DNA from: PVC group bacterium
GTDB lineage: Bacteria > Verrucomicrobiota > Kiritimatiellia > SS1-B-03-39 > PXDE01
Direction: 5' to 3'
DNA length: 9,362 bases
Assembly: GCA_003566475.1 (NCBI GenBank)
Contig: PXDE01000127.1
Location: 1 to 9,362, forward strand
Below, piece by piece: positions 1-6,194 of this stretch (the stretch's first letter is position 1; every line of letters starts with the position of its first letter). Under the pieces are notes generated by a model. That model was not told the origin of the DNA, did no database searches, and worked only from the letters and a program-made list of their open reading frames with translations. The translations under genes were made by a program, and so were the position numbers.

Positions 1-147
1 CGCATCGCGTATCGCGTATCCCGCATCGCGTATCCCGTATCCCGTATCCCGCATCCCGCATCGCGTATCCCGTATCCCGCATCCCGCATCCCGCATCGCG
101 TATCCCGTATCCCGCATCCCAATCCCCAATCCCAAATCCCTAATCCC
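1..147. repeat. Tandem array of a degenerate 7-bp unit (about 21 copies)
   Basis: Read in steps of seven from base 1, the sequence is 17 consecutive units of the form CGYATCS (bases 1-119), followed by four more diverged units of the form NAATCCC (120-147). Only the third and seventh bases vary in the first 17 units, giving four unit types. Larger blocks recur: 57-84 and 92-119 are identical 28-bp blocks of four units. The array probably continues left of the window. There is no plausible ORF across it. The period resembles the heptanucleotide short tandem repeats known from filamentous cyanobacteria, but the unit differs and the host here does not look cyanobacterial. Confidence 0.95.
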
Positions 148-278
148 CGCGCCCCCAGGGCGCCGCCCTTGCCCCCCATCCCCTCCTGCCGTACCCTCGA
201 TATGGTGGACACCGTGCCTGCCGAGTCCGAACACCCTCCGGCGTTCCGGCGTCCAATCCGGAAAAGGAGATGTGTGCC
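148..278. other. Leader region of the htrA-tlyA-nadK cluster
   Basis: This 131-bp non-coding stretch links the heptad array to the protease gene. It contains a small hairpin (AGGGC-GCC-GCCCT, 157-169) and a tandem 8-bp repeat TCCGGCGT (237-244 and 245-252). No convincing -35/-10 pair is visible; TATGGT at 201-206 is a weak -10 lookalike without a properly spaced -35. A promoter for the three downstream genes must lie here or further left, but I cannot place it. Confidence 0.4.
265..269 (+). promoter_or_regulatory. Ribosome binding site deciding the protease start
   Basis: AGGAG within the run AAAAGGAGA lies 9 nt before ATG 279. It touches the earlier in-frame ATG at 270, which would have zero spacing. 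This supports the shorter, 349-residue protein. Confidence 0.75.
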
Positions 279-1328
279 ATGATCCGAAAGCTCTTCCCCA
301 TTCTATCTGTCCTCGTTCTCGCCGCGCCGTCGCGGGCCAACCTCGCCCGCGAGCTGGGCAACGCCATCGCCGACGCGGTGGAGACGGCCATGCCGGCCGT
401 GGTCTCGATCCGGGTCGAGGCGGTGCGCTACCGCCCCGTCCATGACGTGTTCCGGGGGCGCATCATCGGCATCCCCCATCACCTGGCCGGCCAGGGCTCG
501 GGGGTGATCATCGACGAGGGCGGGCATGTGCTGACCAGCAACCACGTGATCGAGGGCATGGACGAGATCGACGTGGGGCTCCAGGACGGGCGCCGGTTCA
601 AGGCGGAGGTGGTGGGCCGCGACCCCTACACCGACCTGGCCGTGCTGAAGCTCCAGGACATCGGCGACACGCCGCTCCAGCCCATCGAGGCCGGGGATTC
701 CGAGGCCGTGCGGGTGGGCGAGTTCGTGGTGGCCATCGGGTCGCCGTTCAGCCTGGACAGCAGCGTGACCCTGGGCATCGTGAGCCACAAGGGGCGGACC
801 CTGGACCTGCTGCCGATGGAGAACTTCATCCAGACCGACGCGGCCATCAACATGGGCAACAGCGGCGGCCCGCTGGTGGACGCGGAGGGGCGCATGGTGG
901 GGATCAACATGGCCATCCACCGGGCGGGCCCGCACAGCGACGGCAATGTGGGGATCGCGTTCACCGTGCCCTCGAATCTGGCCATGACGGTGGCCCGGCA
1001 GCTCATCGAGCACGGCCGCCCCATCCGGCCCTGGCTGGGCATCGAGCCCCAGCAGATGAGCCCGGCCCTGGCCCGGCGGTATTTCCCGGACGGGGGCGGG
1101 GTGGTGGTGGCGGCGGTGTTCCGGGGCACGCCGGCGGCCCGGGCCGGGGTGCAGCCGGGCGACGTCATCCGCGCCGTCAACGGGGCGCGGGTGGACTCGA
1201 TCCGGGCCCTCCAGCGGGCGGTGTTCAACGCGGAGATGGGCTCGACCCTCCAGGTCCGGGTGTGGCGCCAGGGCGAGGAGCGCGATGTCGAGGTCCGGGT
1301 CGAGGCCATGCCCGCCCTGGAGAGCTAG
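279..1328 (+). CDS. HtrA/DegP-family periplasmic serine protease, single PDZ domain
   Basis: The 349-residue product is a trypsin-fold serine protease of the HtrA/Deg family, expected in the periplasm for envelope protein quality control. The N-terminus is a signal peptide (basic MIRK, then a hydrophobic stretch) with probable cleavage near Ala-Asn at residues 20-21. The catalytic triad is complete: His89 (TSNHVIE), Asp119 (DPYTDLAVLK) and Ser195 (GNSGGPL). One PDZ domain follows at about 250-342 (PWLGI; GVQPGDVIRAVNG). DegP and DegQ have two PDZ domains, so the layout is closer to DegS or short HtrA proteins. I chose ATG 279 because the AGGAG at 265-269 is 9 nt upstream; the in-frame ATG at 270 abuts that Shine-Dalgarno. 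It is followed almost directly by tlyA and nadK, suggesting one transcript. The family is certain; the exact paralogue (DegS, DegQ or HhoA type) is not. Confidence 0.95.
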   Translation: MIRKLFPILSVLVLAAPSRANLARELGNAIADAVETAMPAVVSIRVEAVRYRPVHDVFRGRIIGIPHHLAGQGSGVIIDEGGHVLTSNHVIEGMDEIDVGLQDGRRFKAEVVGRDPYTDLAVLKLQDIGDTPLQPIEAGDSEAVRVGEFVVAIGSPFSLDSSVTLGIVSHKGRTLDLLPMENFIQTDAAINMGNSGGPLVDAEGRMVGINMAIHRAGPHSDGNVGIAFTVPSNLAMTVARQLIEHGRPIRPWLGIEPQQMSPALARRYFPDGGGVVVAAVFRGTPAARAGVQPGDVIRAVNGARVDSIRALQRAVFNAEMGSTLQVRVWRQGEERDVEVRVEAMPALES

Positions 1329-1329
1329 C

Positions 1330-2079
1330 TTGGTCGCCGGGCGGCGGCGTCTCGACGCGGAGGTCGCGGCCCGGGGCCTGGCCCCCAGCCGGGAGCAGGC
1401 CCAGCGCCTGATCCGGGCCGGGCAGGTCCGGGTGGACGGCCAGGTGGCGGCCAAGCCGGGCCTGCCGGTGGCCCCCGAGGCCACGGTGGAGGTGGAGAGC
1501 GGCCCCCGGTTCGTGAGCCGCGGCGGCGAGAAGCTCGCCCATGGGCTGGACCATTTCGGGCTCGATCCGGCCGGTCTCGTCTGCCTCGATCTGGGGGCCT
1601 CCACGGGGGGCTTCACCGACTGCCTGCTCCAGCGCGGGGCGGCCCGGGTGATCGCGGTGGATGTGGGCCGCGGCCAGCTCGCGTGGCCGCTGCGGCAGGA
1701 TCCCCGGGTCGAGGTCCGCGAGGGGGTCAACGCCCGTCATCTGGAGGCCGGGGCCATCCTCCCCCCGCCCCAGGCGGTGACCTGCGACGTGTCGTTCATC
1801 TCCCTGGCCCTGATCCTGCCCGCGGCAATCCGGGTGGCCGCGCCGGGGGCGTGGATGGTGACGCTGATCAAGCCCCAGTTCGAGGCGGGACGCGAGCAGG
1901 TGGGAAAAGGAGGTGTGGTCCGCGACCCCGATGTGCATAATGCGGTGATCGAACGGATCCGCCGGATCGGCGCCGGGGAGCTCGGGCTGGAGTGGCTCGG
2001 GGTGACTCCCTCCCCCCTGCGGGGGCCGGCCGGCAACCGGGAGTTTCTGGCGGCATGGCGAATTCCTTCTCCACCCTAG
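1330..2079 (+). CDS. tlyA: TlyA-family rRNA 2'-O-methyltransferase (S4 plus RrmJ/FtsJ domains)
   Basis: The 249-residue product matches TlyA from end to end. An S4 RNA-binding domain covers about residues 4-60 (RRLDAEVAARGLAPSREQA, AGQVRVDG). The FtsJ-type methyltransferase domain follows, with SRGGEKL (63-69), SAM motif DLGASTGGF (87-95), CDVSFISL, LIKPQFEAG, KGGVVRD and NREFL. The FtsJ-type K-D-K-E tetrad is identifiable as Lys68, Asp153, Lys181 and Glu238. Characterised TlyA proteins methylate 16S and/or 23S rRNA cytidines at 2'-O; many homologues are annotated as hemolysins, which the sequence does not support as the primary role. I prefer the TTG at 1330: it starts just before the conserved S4 sequence and has GGAG 7 nt upstream (1319-1322). 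An in-frame ATG at 1285 would add 15 unconserved-looking residues inside the protease gene. Confidence 0.93.
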   Translation: MVAGRRRLDAEVAARGLAPSREQAQRLIRAGQVRVDGQVAAKPGLPVAPEATVEVESGPRFVSRGGEKLAHGLDHFGLDPAGLVCLDLGASTGGFTDCLLQRGAARVIAVDVGRGQLAWPLRQDPRVEVREGVNARHLEAGAILPPPQAVTCDVSFISLALILPAAIRVAAPGAWMVTLIKPQFEAGREQVGKGGVVRDPDVHNAVIERIRRIGAGELGLEWLGVTPSPLRGPAGNREFLAAWRIPSPP

Positions 2080-2927
2080 GGGTGCTGGCCAACCTCAAGC
2101 GGCCCCACGCGGCCGAGGTGCTGACCCGCACCGGCCCTCTGCTCCGCGACCTGGGCTTCCGGATCGCGGCGCCGGGGGCGGTGGCCTCGCTGCTGGAGGC
2201 CGACACCGTGGCCGAGGAGGGCGACCTGCCAGGGGCCTGCGACCTGCTGGTGGCCATGGGCGGCGACGGGACCATGCTCCGCGCGTTCTCCCTGCTGGGG
2301 GAGCGGGATCTGCCCGTGATGGGCCTCAACCTGGGCAGCCTGGGCTTCCTCTCCAGCATGCCCGAGGAGGATCTGGAGGCCGGGTTCCGGGCCCTGGCCC
2401 GGGGCGAGGTGACGGTGTCGAGCCGGACCCGGATCGCGGTGGACCTCCATCGCAACGGCGAGGTGGCCGAGAGCTTCCTGGCCCTCAATGACGTGGTGTT
2501 CGGCTGGGGGGCCAACTCGCGGATGGTCCGGCTCGAGCTGTCCATCAACGACGAGCACGTCACCGACTACGCCTGCGACGGGCTGATCGTGGCCACCCCC
2601 ACCGGATCCACCGCCCATTCCCTGTCCGCCCAGGGCCCCATCGTCCACCCCGACGCGGCGGCCATCGTGCTCAGCGTGATCTGCCCCCACACCCTCAGCC
2701 AGCGCCCGCTGGTGGTGCCGGACGACCGGGTCATCCGCATCACCATCTCGCGGGCCACCAAGGAGCTGATCCTGGCCGTGGACGGGCAGGAGGAGGACGT
2801 GATGCGCGAGGGCGACCGTCTCACCGTCCGCCGCCACCCGGTCCCGGCCCGGCTGGTCCACATCCCCGGCTACAGCTACTTCCACCTGCTGCGGCAGAAG
2901 CTGGGGTGGCGGGGCTCGTATGTGTGA
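2055..2927 (+). CDS. nadK: NAD kinase
   Basis: The 290-residue cytosolic product phosphorylates NAD to NADP. Diagnostic motifs are GGDGTML (69-75, with catalytic-type Asp71), NLGSLGFLS, the ND motif at 145-146, CDGLIVATPTGSTAHS (ending near 189) followed by QGPIVHP, and a late DGQ. Length is normal for bacterial NadK. ATG 2055 gives an N-terminus running directly into the first beta strand (GVLANLKRP) and has GGGAG 11 nt upstream; the longer frame from 1992 is an artefact lying inside tlyA. The gene overlaps tlyA by 25 bp, so translation is probably coupled. The order tlyA next to an NAD kinase gene recurs in several bacterial groups. Two small departures from the usual motifs are Asp146 where Glu is typical (NE) and His188 where Tyr is typical (TAYS). 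Confidence 0.96.
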   Translation: MANSFSTLGVLANLKRPHAAEVLTRTGPLLRDLGFRIAAPGAVASLLEADTVAEEGDLPGACDLLVAMGGDGTMLRAFSLLGERDLPVMGLNLGSLGFLSSMPEEDLEAGFRALARGEVTVSSRTRIAVDLHRNGEVAESFLALNDVVFGWGANSRMVRLELSINDEHVTDYACDGLIVATPTGSTAHSLSAQGPIVHPDAAAIVLSVICPHTLSQRPLVVPDDRVIRITISRATKELILAVDGQEEDVMREGDRLTVRRHPVPARLVHIPGYSYFHLLRQKLGWRGSYV

Positions 2928-2945
2928 GCCGGAAGAAATTACACC

Positions 2946-2980
2946 TTGAGGCTTCCATTGTTTAGGAATGTCGGTATAGT
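2946..2980 (+). promoter_or_regulatory. Possible promoter of the exb operon
   Basis: In the only clearly AT-richer gap of the left half, TATAGT (2975-2980) matches the sigma-70 -10 consensus at five of six bases. A -35 is less clear: TTGAGG at 2946-2951 is 23 nt away, too far, and TTCCAT at 2953-2958 has the right spacing (16 nt) but poor sequence. A start site near 2987 would leave a leader of about 47 nt. The group-specific promoter consensus is unknown, so this is tentative. Confidence 0.35.
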
Positions 2981-2996
2981 CGTGGCCTTTGATGCG

Positions 2997-3006
2997 AAAA
3001 CGTTTT
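2997..3006 (+). promoter_or_regulatory. AT-rich palindrome, possible LacI/GalR-type operator
   Basis: AAAACGTTTT is a perfect 10-bp palindrome with a central CG, just downstream of the putative -10 box and upstream of the exbB ribosome binding site. LacI/GalR-family operators commonly have this symmetric A-rich/CG/T-rich form. A chance palindrome of this length is possible, but in such GC-rich surroundings it stands out. No regulator gene is in the window. Confidence 0.25.
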
Positions 3007-3019
3007 GAACCCCCTCAAC

Positions 3020-3024
3020 GGAGG
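3020..3024 (+). promoter_or_regulatory. Ribosome binding site deciding the exbB start
   Basis: GGAGG lies 9 nt before ATG 3034. It abuts an in-frame ATG at 3025 (zero spacing) and is downstream of possible starts at 2989 and 2992. ATG 3034 also gives a clean signal peptide, so that start is preferred. Confidence 0.7.
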
Positions 3025-3033
3025 ATGACCGGA

Positions 3034-3795
3034 ATGCGTATGCGGACATGGATCGGGCTGATGGCGCTGGTCGGGCTGGTGATGGCGGGCACGGATCTCC
3101 GGGCCCAAGAGGCGGAGGCGGAGGCGGAAAACGACGCCGAGATCACGCTGGCCCCTCCTGCGGTGGTGACCACCGAGGACCAGCATCCTCTGGTGGTGAA
3201 ATACCGGGAAGGCGGCAAGACCATGCACTTCCTGGCCTTCCTGTCGGTGATGGGGGTGGCGTTCGTGGTCGAGCGGCTGATGTCCCTCAACCGCCGCCGC
3301 ATGGCCCCGCCCGGGCTGGCCGCCAAGGTGGACGAGCTGTGGAAGCAGGGTGATTTCGAGGGGGTGGAGCGTCTGGGCCGGTCCAGCGGCAGCACCCTGG
3401 GCAAGATCGTGGCCTTCCTGGCCAAGCACCACAAGAGCGACGGCCGGGATCTGGCCGAAGGCGCGGCCGACATCGCCCGCCGCGATCTCCGCAAGCACTA
3501 CCGGCGGGCCTACCCCCTGGCCGTGGTGGCCAGCCTGAGTCCCCTGCTGGGGCTGCTGGGCACGGTGATCGGCCTGCTCGACGCCTTCCAGAAGGTGGCG
3601 GTGGCCGGCACCATGGACGACCCCTCGATCCTGGCCGGCAGCATCGCCCTGGCCCTGGTCACCACGGCCACCGGGCTCATCATCGCGGTGCCCGCCCTGG
3701 CCGCCTACCACTTCTTCAAGAACCGGACCGGCGACCTCGCCGACAACCTCGACGAGGACGTGTCGGAGCTGATGAACGCCTGGTTCCTGACGTCC
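3034..3795 (+). CDS. exbB: ExbB/TolQ/MotA-family proton channel protein with N-terminal signal peptide (stop codon 3796-3798)
   Basis: The 254-residue inner-membrane protein is the channel-forming ExbB/TolQ subunit, which with ExbD converts the proton gradient into movement of a TonB-like partner. It opens with a probable cleavable signal peptide (residues 1-25, ending LRAQ), then an acidic EAEAEAEND stretch and a short periplasmic segment. Helix 1 is at about 62-85, a cytoplasmic loop follows, helix 2 at about 161-183 (SPLLGLLGTVIGL) and helix 3 at about 201-228 (TTATGLIIAVPALAAY). The conserved threonines of helices 2 and 3 are present. The usual helix-3 glutamate (E. coli ExbB Glu176) aligns with Leu206 (GSIALAL against the usual GIAEAL), which is unusual. 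It is followed after 7 nt by exbD. The family is secure; whether it works as ExbB or TolQ is decided by context only. Confidence 0.93.
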
Positions 3796-3805
3796 TGAGG
3801 CCGCC

Positions 3806-4243
3806 ATGCGCCTGGAAGAGCTCGACAGCGACGAGGTCCCGGAGATCCCGATGGGGCCGCTTATCGACTGCGTGTTCCTGCTCCTGATCTTCTTCCTGGT
3901 GGTGGCGGTGACCCAGAAGACGGTGCGCGACCTCAACATCACCCTGCCCACCTTCGCGGCCACGGACGAGATCAAGCCCCGGGACCGCGACGTGGTGATC
4001 CGGGTGACCGCCGACGGCACCGTGTACCTGGGGTCGGATCCCATGACCGCCCAGACCCTGAAGAACGCGCTGCGGGAGCAGGCCCGGATCCGCACCGAGG
4101 AGACCCAGGTGCGGCTCGAGGCCGACATCGGCGTCCCCATGCGGACGCTGGCCCCCATCATCGAGGAGCTCGAGTTCAGCGGGTTCCCCGGCTTCGTCCT
4201 GCGCTCCAGCGACCCCGGCGCCCCCGCCGGGGGCGGAGGCTGA
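3806..4243 (+). CDS. exbD: ExbD/TolR-family biopolymer transport protein, first copy
   Basis: The 145-residue protein has a short cytoplasmic acidic N-terminus, one membrane helix at about 18-36 and a periplasmic ExbD/TolR domain from about 60 to 135. The helix carries the proton-binding aspartate as Asp21 in MGPLIDCVFLLLIFFLVV, equivalent to E. coli ExbD Asp25. The C-terminus is a short Pro/Ala/Gly tail ending in four glycines. GAGG at 3797-3800 lies 5 nt before the start and overlaps the exbB stop. It sits between exbB and a second exbD, 4 nt from the latter, so all are surely co-transcribed. It probably forms the dimer inside the ExbB pentamer, alone or as a heterodimer with the next gene product. 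Confidence 0.94.
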   Translation: MRLEELDSDEVPEIPMGPLIDCVFLLLIFFLVVAVTQKTVRDLNITLPTFAATDEIKPRDRDVVIRVTADGTVYLGSDPMTAQTLKNALREQARIRTEETQVRLEADIGVPMRTLAPIIEELEFSGFPGFVLRSSDPGAPAGGGG

Positions 4244-4247
4244 TCCC

Positions 4248-4673
4248 ATGAAGCACCTACTGCCCGAAGAGCCCGAGGAGAACCTCATTCAGATGGGGCC
4301 GCTCATCGACTGCGTGTTCCTGCTCCTGATCTTCTTCATGGTGGTGGCCCTGACCAAGAAGTCGCAATGGGTGCTGCCGCTGTTCCAGGCCCAGGCGGCG
4401 ATCGAGGCCCCGGCCGACATCGACGCGGGCCCGCCGGTGCCGTTCGAGATCCGGGTGGACCGCCAGGGGCGGCTCTCGGCCGACGGGGCGCCGCTGGCGG
4501 GCGACGCGCTGGCCACCCGGCTCCGGACCTGGCGGGAGGAGAATCCCGACCAGACGCTCTGGATCCGGCCCCATCAGGATGCTACCCTAGGCCAGGTGGC
4601 CCCGGCGTTCGAGGCCGCCCGCGTGGCCCAGGTGGGCAAGGTGCGAATCTGGACGGAGGTGCGACCCCGATGA
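4248..4673 (+). CDS. exbD: ExbD/TolR-family biopolymer transport protein, second copy
   Basis: The 141-residue paralogue has the same plan as the preceding gene: acidic N-terminus, one helix with Asp21 (MGPLIDCVFLLLIFFMVV) and a periplasmic domain at about 63-138. The two membrane segments are 18 of 19 residues identical and nearly identical in DNA, whereas the periplasmic domains are strongly diverged. GGAGG at 4235-4239 lies 8 nt upstream. The last codons overlap the next gene by ATGA, implying translational coupling. Paired exbD genes are common in PVC and Bacteroidota-type operons; a heterodimer presenting two different periplasmic faces is a reasonable inference. Confidence 0.94.
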   Translation: MKHLLPEEPEENLIQMGPLIDCVFLLLIFFMVVALTKKSQWVLPLFQAQAAIEAPADIDAGPPVPFEIRVDRQGRLSADGAPLAGDALATRLRTWREENPDQTLWIRPHQDATLGQVAPAFEAARVAQVGKVRIWTEVRPR

Positions 4674-5947
4674 AAGAGCGAAGCAAGGACCGGCTGTTCC
4701 TGAGCGAGGTCTGGATCATCGCCATCCTCCTGCACGTGGCGGCGGCGTGGGCGGTGATGACCATCCGGCCCCTGCAGGACTTCCTGTTCGGAGGCTCGGA
4801 GCGGCGCGATCTGATCATCACCCCCGGCCAGCTCCAGCGGATCGTCGAGGGCATGACCGAGAACCAGCGCGAGCGGGCGGTGCAGACGGTGACCGGGATG
4901 CAGGCCATGCTCGAGGAGATGGCGGGAATCCGCGACCGCACGTCGGCGGCCCTGCCCGGGGTCACCGGCCTGGCCGAGCTGCGTCCGCCCCCGCTGCGCT
5001 CCGGCCAGAGCCTGACCGACGTCTACGAGATCGCCAAGGCCATCGAGCAGAAGATGGTGGACGGCTACCGGGAGACCCGGGCGGTGAAGATGGTCGAGGC
5101 CCGGCCCGAGCTGACCTTCGAGGAGGCCTACGACTCGACCACGGTCATGCGGCCGGTGCGGCCGACCCTCCGGGACGACCTGTTCACCGAGCCCATCACC
5201 CGGGCCGACGACGGGCGGCTGGAGGACTTCAAGCTCGAGCTGCGGCGCTCCATCACCGAGCTGCAGAGCATCGAGAACTACGCCGCCCGGCTGCTGGAGT
5301 TCGCCCGGGATCTCGAGCAGCGGGGCACCGGAATGACCGTGGACCTGGGCTTCGGGGCGGGGGACTTCTACGAGCTGTCCTATTCCGGCCCCACCCTGAT
5401 GCCGGACGAGATCTACGACAGCCACACCTACAGCATGGGCGAGTTCCGGCCCATCCCCGGGCGCAAGCTGGTCGGCGACTACGAGGCCCATACCTGGTTC
5501 TACATCGACACCTGGTGGCTGATCGGCCCCTTCCCCAACGAGCGCCGCCGGGGCCTCGACACCCGCTTCGGCCCCGAGGCGGGGGTGGATCTCGACGCCA
5601 CCTACATCGGCCGCGACGGAGCCGAGCTCCGATGGGAGTACTACAAGTTCCCCACCCTCAAGGTGGAGCCGTGGCGCACGGACAGCTACGTGGTCTGGTA
5701 CGGGTTCACCGAGATCTACTCCGACCGCGAGCGGGAGGTGTGGATCGCCACCGGGTCCGACGACTACGGCAAGCTGTGGGTGAACCAGGAGCTGGTCTGG
5801 ACCAGCCCCACCGAGCCCAAGGCGTTCAAGGCGGACGAGAACGTGCAGCTCATCACCCTGCGGGAGGGGATCAACGAGATCCTCTACCGGTGCGAGAACG
5901 CGGGCGGGACCATGGGCTTCGCCCTGCAGATCTGCACCGTGGACTGA
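4670..5947 (+). CDS. TonB-like membrane-anchored protein with C-terminal sugar-binding-like beta-sandwich domain
   Basis: I do not recognise a named family for the full 425-residue protein. A single N-terminal membrane helix (about 14-31, after a basic stretch, N-in orientation) contains His22, placed like the essential TonB helix histidine. Residues about 50-218 are predominantly charged and helical with possible coiled coil, where TonB would have a proline-rich linker. Residues about 276-425 look like a beta-sandwich module of the PA14 / glycoside hydrolase sugar-binding kind: WWLIGPFPNERR, a DLDATY strand, GSDDYGKLWVNQELVW with an Asp-Asp pair, then LREGINEILYRCENAGG and a C-terminal GFALQI strand. 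No TonB C-terminal domain is seen. The start has GGAGG 10 nt upstream and overlaps exbD by 4 bp. Its operon position is that of TonB, so it is probably the moving partner of this ExbB/ExbD motor. Confidence 0.8.
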   Translation: MKERSKDRLFLSEVWIIAILLHVAAAWAVMTIRPLQDFLFGGSERRDLIITPGQLQRIVEGMTENQRERAVQTVTGMQAMLEEMAGIRDRTSAALPGVTGLAELRPPPLRSGQSLTDVYEIAKAIEQKMVDGYRETRAVKMVEARPELTFEEAYDSTTVMRPVRPTLRDDLFTEPITRADDGRLEDFKLELRRSITELQSIENYAARLLEFARDLEQRGTGMTVDLGFGAGDFYELSYSGPTLMPDEIYDSHTYSMGEFRPIPGRKLVGDYEAHTWFYIDTWWLIGPFPNERRRGLDTRFGPEAGVDLDATYIGRDGAELRWEYYKFPTLKVEPWRTDSYVVWYGFTEIYSDREREVWIATGSDDYGKLWVNQELVWTSPTEPKAFKADENVQLITLREGINEILYRCENAGGTMGFALQICTVD

Positions 5948-6076
5948 TGCGCGCGTCGCGGGCCAGCGGCGGATTCGGCTACAGGGCACCCACGCCGAAG
6001 CCGCTCTCCTTCGCCAGGCTACGGCGCGGCAGGCTACAGGGCGTTGGGCACTGCCGAGGCGCCTCTCACTCACGCT

Positions 6077-6100
6077 CCGGCGGACGCAACACGTCCGCGG
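6077..6100. terminator. GC-rich hairpin downstream of the exb operon
   Basis: CGGACG (6081-6086) pairs with CGTCCG (6092-6097) around a CAACA loop. The stem extends by CCG/CGG with one bulged G. It lies 130 bp after the last gene of the operon and has no following T-run. It may be a factor-independent terminator of the U-poor kind, an RNA-stabilising element, or just part of the repeats here. Confidence 0.3.
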
Positions 6101-6194
6101 CGGCGGCGGCTCGGAGACATCATCCCGTGAATGCATGGGGAAGTCGGTGAAACACAGTCCACGGCGTCCGGATGGGCACGGCCCCAGTAGTCCG

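Noticed and set aside
1..147. CRISPR array
   Set aside because: The units are 7 bp and directly adjoining, with no unique spacers and no cas genes nearby.
120..147. Telomere-like repeat (heptads with AATCCC)
   Set aside because: The resemblance to CCCTAAA-type telomere units is superficial. These are diverged ends of the CGYATCS array beside bacterial genes.
270..278. ATG 270 as start of the protease
   Set aside because: It overlaps the end of the Shine-Dalgarno run, leaving no spacing; ATG 279 has the proper 9-nt spacing and a better signal peptide N-terminus.
303..1938. Long minus-strand open frames opposite the protease and tlyA genes
   Set aside because: Their composition (Ala, Gly, Pro, Arg, His) is typical of the antisense of GC-rich coding sequence, and the plus strand carries intact family motifs.
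2989..3033. Upstream in-frame starts for exbB (TTG 2989, ATG 2992, ATG 3025)
   Set aside because: The first two have no ribosome binding site and would place a very basic stretch before the signal peptide; ATG 3025 abuts the Shine-Dalgarno.
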